Below are positions 18,704-18,987 of a stretch of DNA of 18,987 nucleotides, in pieces; position 1 is the stretch's first letter; the number at the start of each line of letters is the position of its first letter. Both the position numbers and the translations under genes were made by a program. The stretch covers positions 1 through 18,987 of the forward strand of contig JADGIZ010000223.1 in assembly GCA_027604665.1 (NCBI GenBank), written 5' to 3'. The notes beneath the pieces are model-generated. The model was not told where the DNA came from. It made no database searches and saw nothing but the letters and a program-made list of their open reading frames with translations. This DNA comes from Polyrhizophydium stewartii. Taxonomy: Eukaryota; Chytridiomycota; Chytridiomycetes; Rhizophydiales.

Positions 18704-18987
18704 ATGCCGTCGCACATGATCTCCGCGAACCACGCCGCGACGCTCGGCGATATCTCTCGCCTTGCGGCCGACATTGCGCAGTCGGCGAGCTCGCTCAAGG
18801 CGGCCAGGGCGGCGGCCGCGGCGCTGTCGGCGCGCTGCACCGCCGTGGTGGCCGTCGTCGAGTCGATGCTGGCGGGTGCGGCACCGTCGCAGGTGCCCGC
18901 GGTGCGCCGTGCGCTGGCGCAGCTGGCCGCGCAGCTGGAGACCTTGGCCTGTGCGCTGGCCCGCCGCGCGGCGTGGAACGGCCTGCT
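18704..18987 (+). CDS. Start of a helical protein, possibly MLKL-type N-terminal domain (truncated by window)
   Basis: The frame is open from ATG 18704 (or 18716) to the window edge, 94 codons. The translation is almost wholly Ala/Leu/Val with regularly spaced Arg and Ser: ISRLAADIAQSASSLKAARA, ALSARCTAVVAVVESMLAG, VPAVRRALAQLAAQLETLA, then RRAAWNGLL. This predicts a bundle of three or four amphipathic helices. The pattern (A-x-x-LSARC-x-x-VV then a helix ending in W-x-x-LL) recalls the N-terminal helical domain of MLKL-like and related kinase adaptors, which is common in fungi; that link is from memory and weak. The minus strand is also open over part of it, so even the coding status is only moderately supported. 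The remainder, possibly a kinase or repeat domain, lies to the right. Confidence 0.4.
   Translation, partial: MPSHMISANHAATLGDISRLAADIAQSASSLKAARAAAAALSARCTAVVAVVESMLAGAAPSQVPAVRRALAQLAAQLETLACALARRAAWNGL

Noticed and set aside
18046..18840. Minus-strand 264-codon frame
   Set aside because: Arg/Ala/Pro-rich translation with low-complexity runs over a GC-rich minisatellite; no motif or start context.

Overview
The window is eukaryotic nuclear DNA. Almost every gene is split by short GT-AG introns, mostly 45-85 bp, many with CTAAC-, CTGAC- or TTGAC-like branch sites. It is GC-rich and very compact. The best guess is an early-diverging zoosporic (flagellated) fungus of chytrid type. The sterol C24-methyltransferase, the LYC1-like acetyltransferase and the fused pseudouridine glycosidase-kinase fit fungi, and the axonemal gene CFAP57 requires a cilium or flagellum. 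The lineage is an inference; no marker gene was searched.

Layout, left to right. Plus strand: 3' end of ERG6 (1-511); a secreted kelch-repeat protein (652-2112, 3' end unsure); prefoldin subunit 4 (about 2254-3100); an unrecognised six-exon gene (3132 to about 5682); an ATP-grasp ligase (5683-7113); and a two-domain pseudouridine-5'-phosphate glycosidase/pseudouridine kinase with a mitochondrial-type leader (7261-9864). Minus strand, reading leftwards from 17975: a secreted protein with 20 hexapeptide repeats (17975-17259); CFAP57, resolved here into 17 exons and 1174 residues (17098-12299); a derlin of the ER-associated degradation machinery (12201-11006); and a LYC1-like acetyltransferase whose first ATG overlaps the derlin stop (11009-9921). 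The right edge (18704-18987, plus strand) opens a helical protein that may carry an MLKL-type N-terminal bundle; 17976-18703 is GC-rich sequence with no gene I can support.

The genes do not form one pathway. They are housekeeping (sterol synthesis, tubulin/actin folding, ER quality control, nucleoside salvage), flagellar (CFAP57) and accessory (repeat protein, kelch protein, orphan gene) loci packed with gaps from about zero to 160 bp. The most unusual items are the hexapeptide-repeat secreted protein with Kex2-like sites, the derlin/LYC1 stop-start overlap, the open frame joining the orphan gene to the ATP-grasp gene, and a probable GC-AG intron in CFAP57. All exon boundaries were read by eye from splice signals, reading frame and remembered family sequences; none was tested by transcript data.
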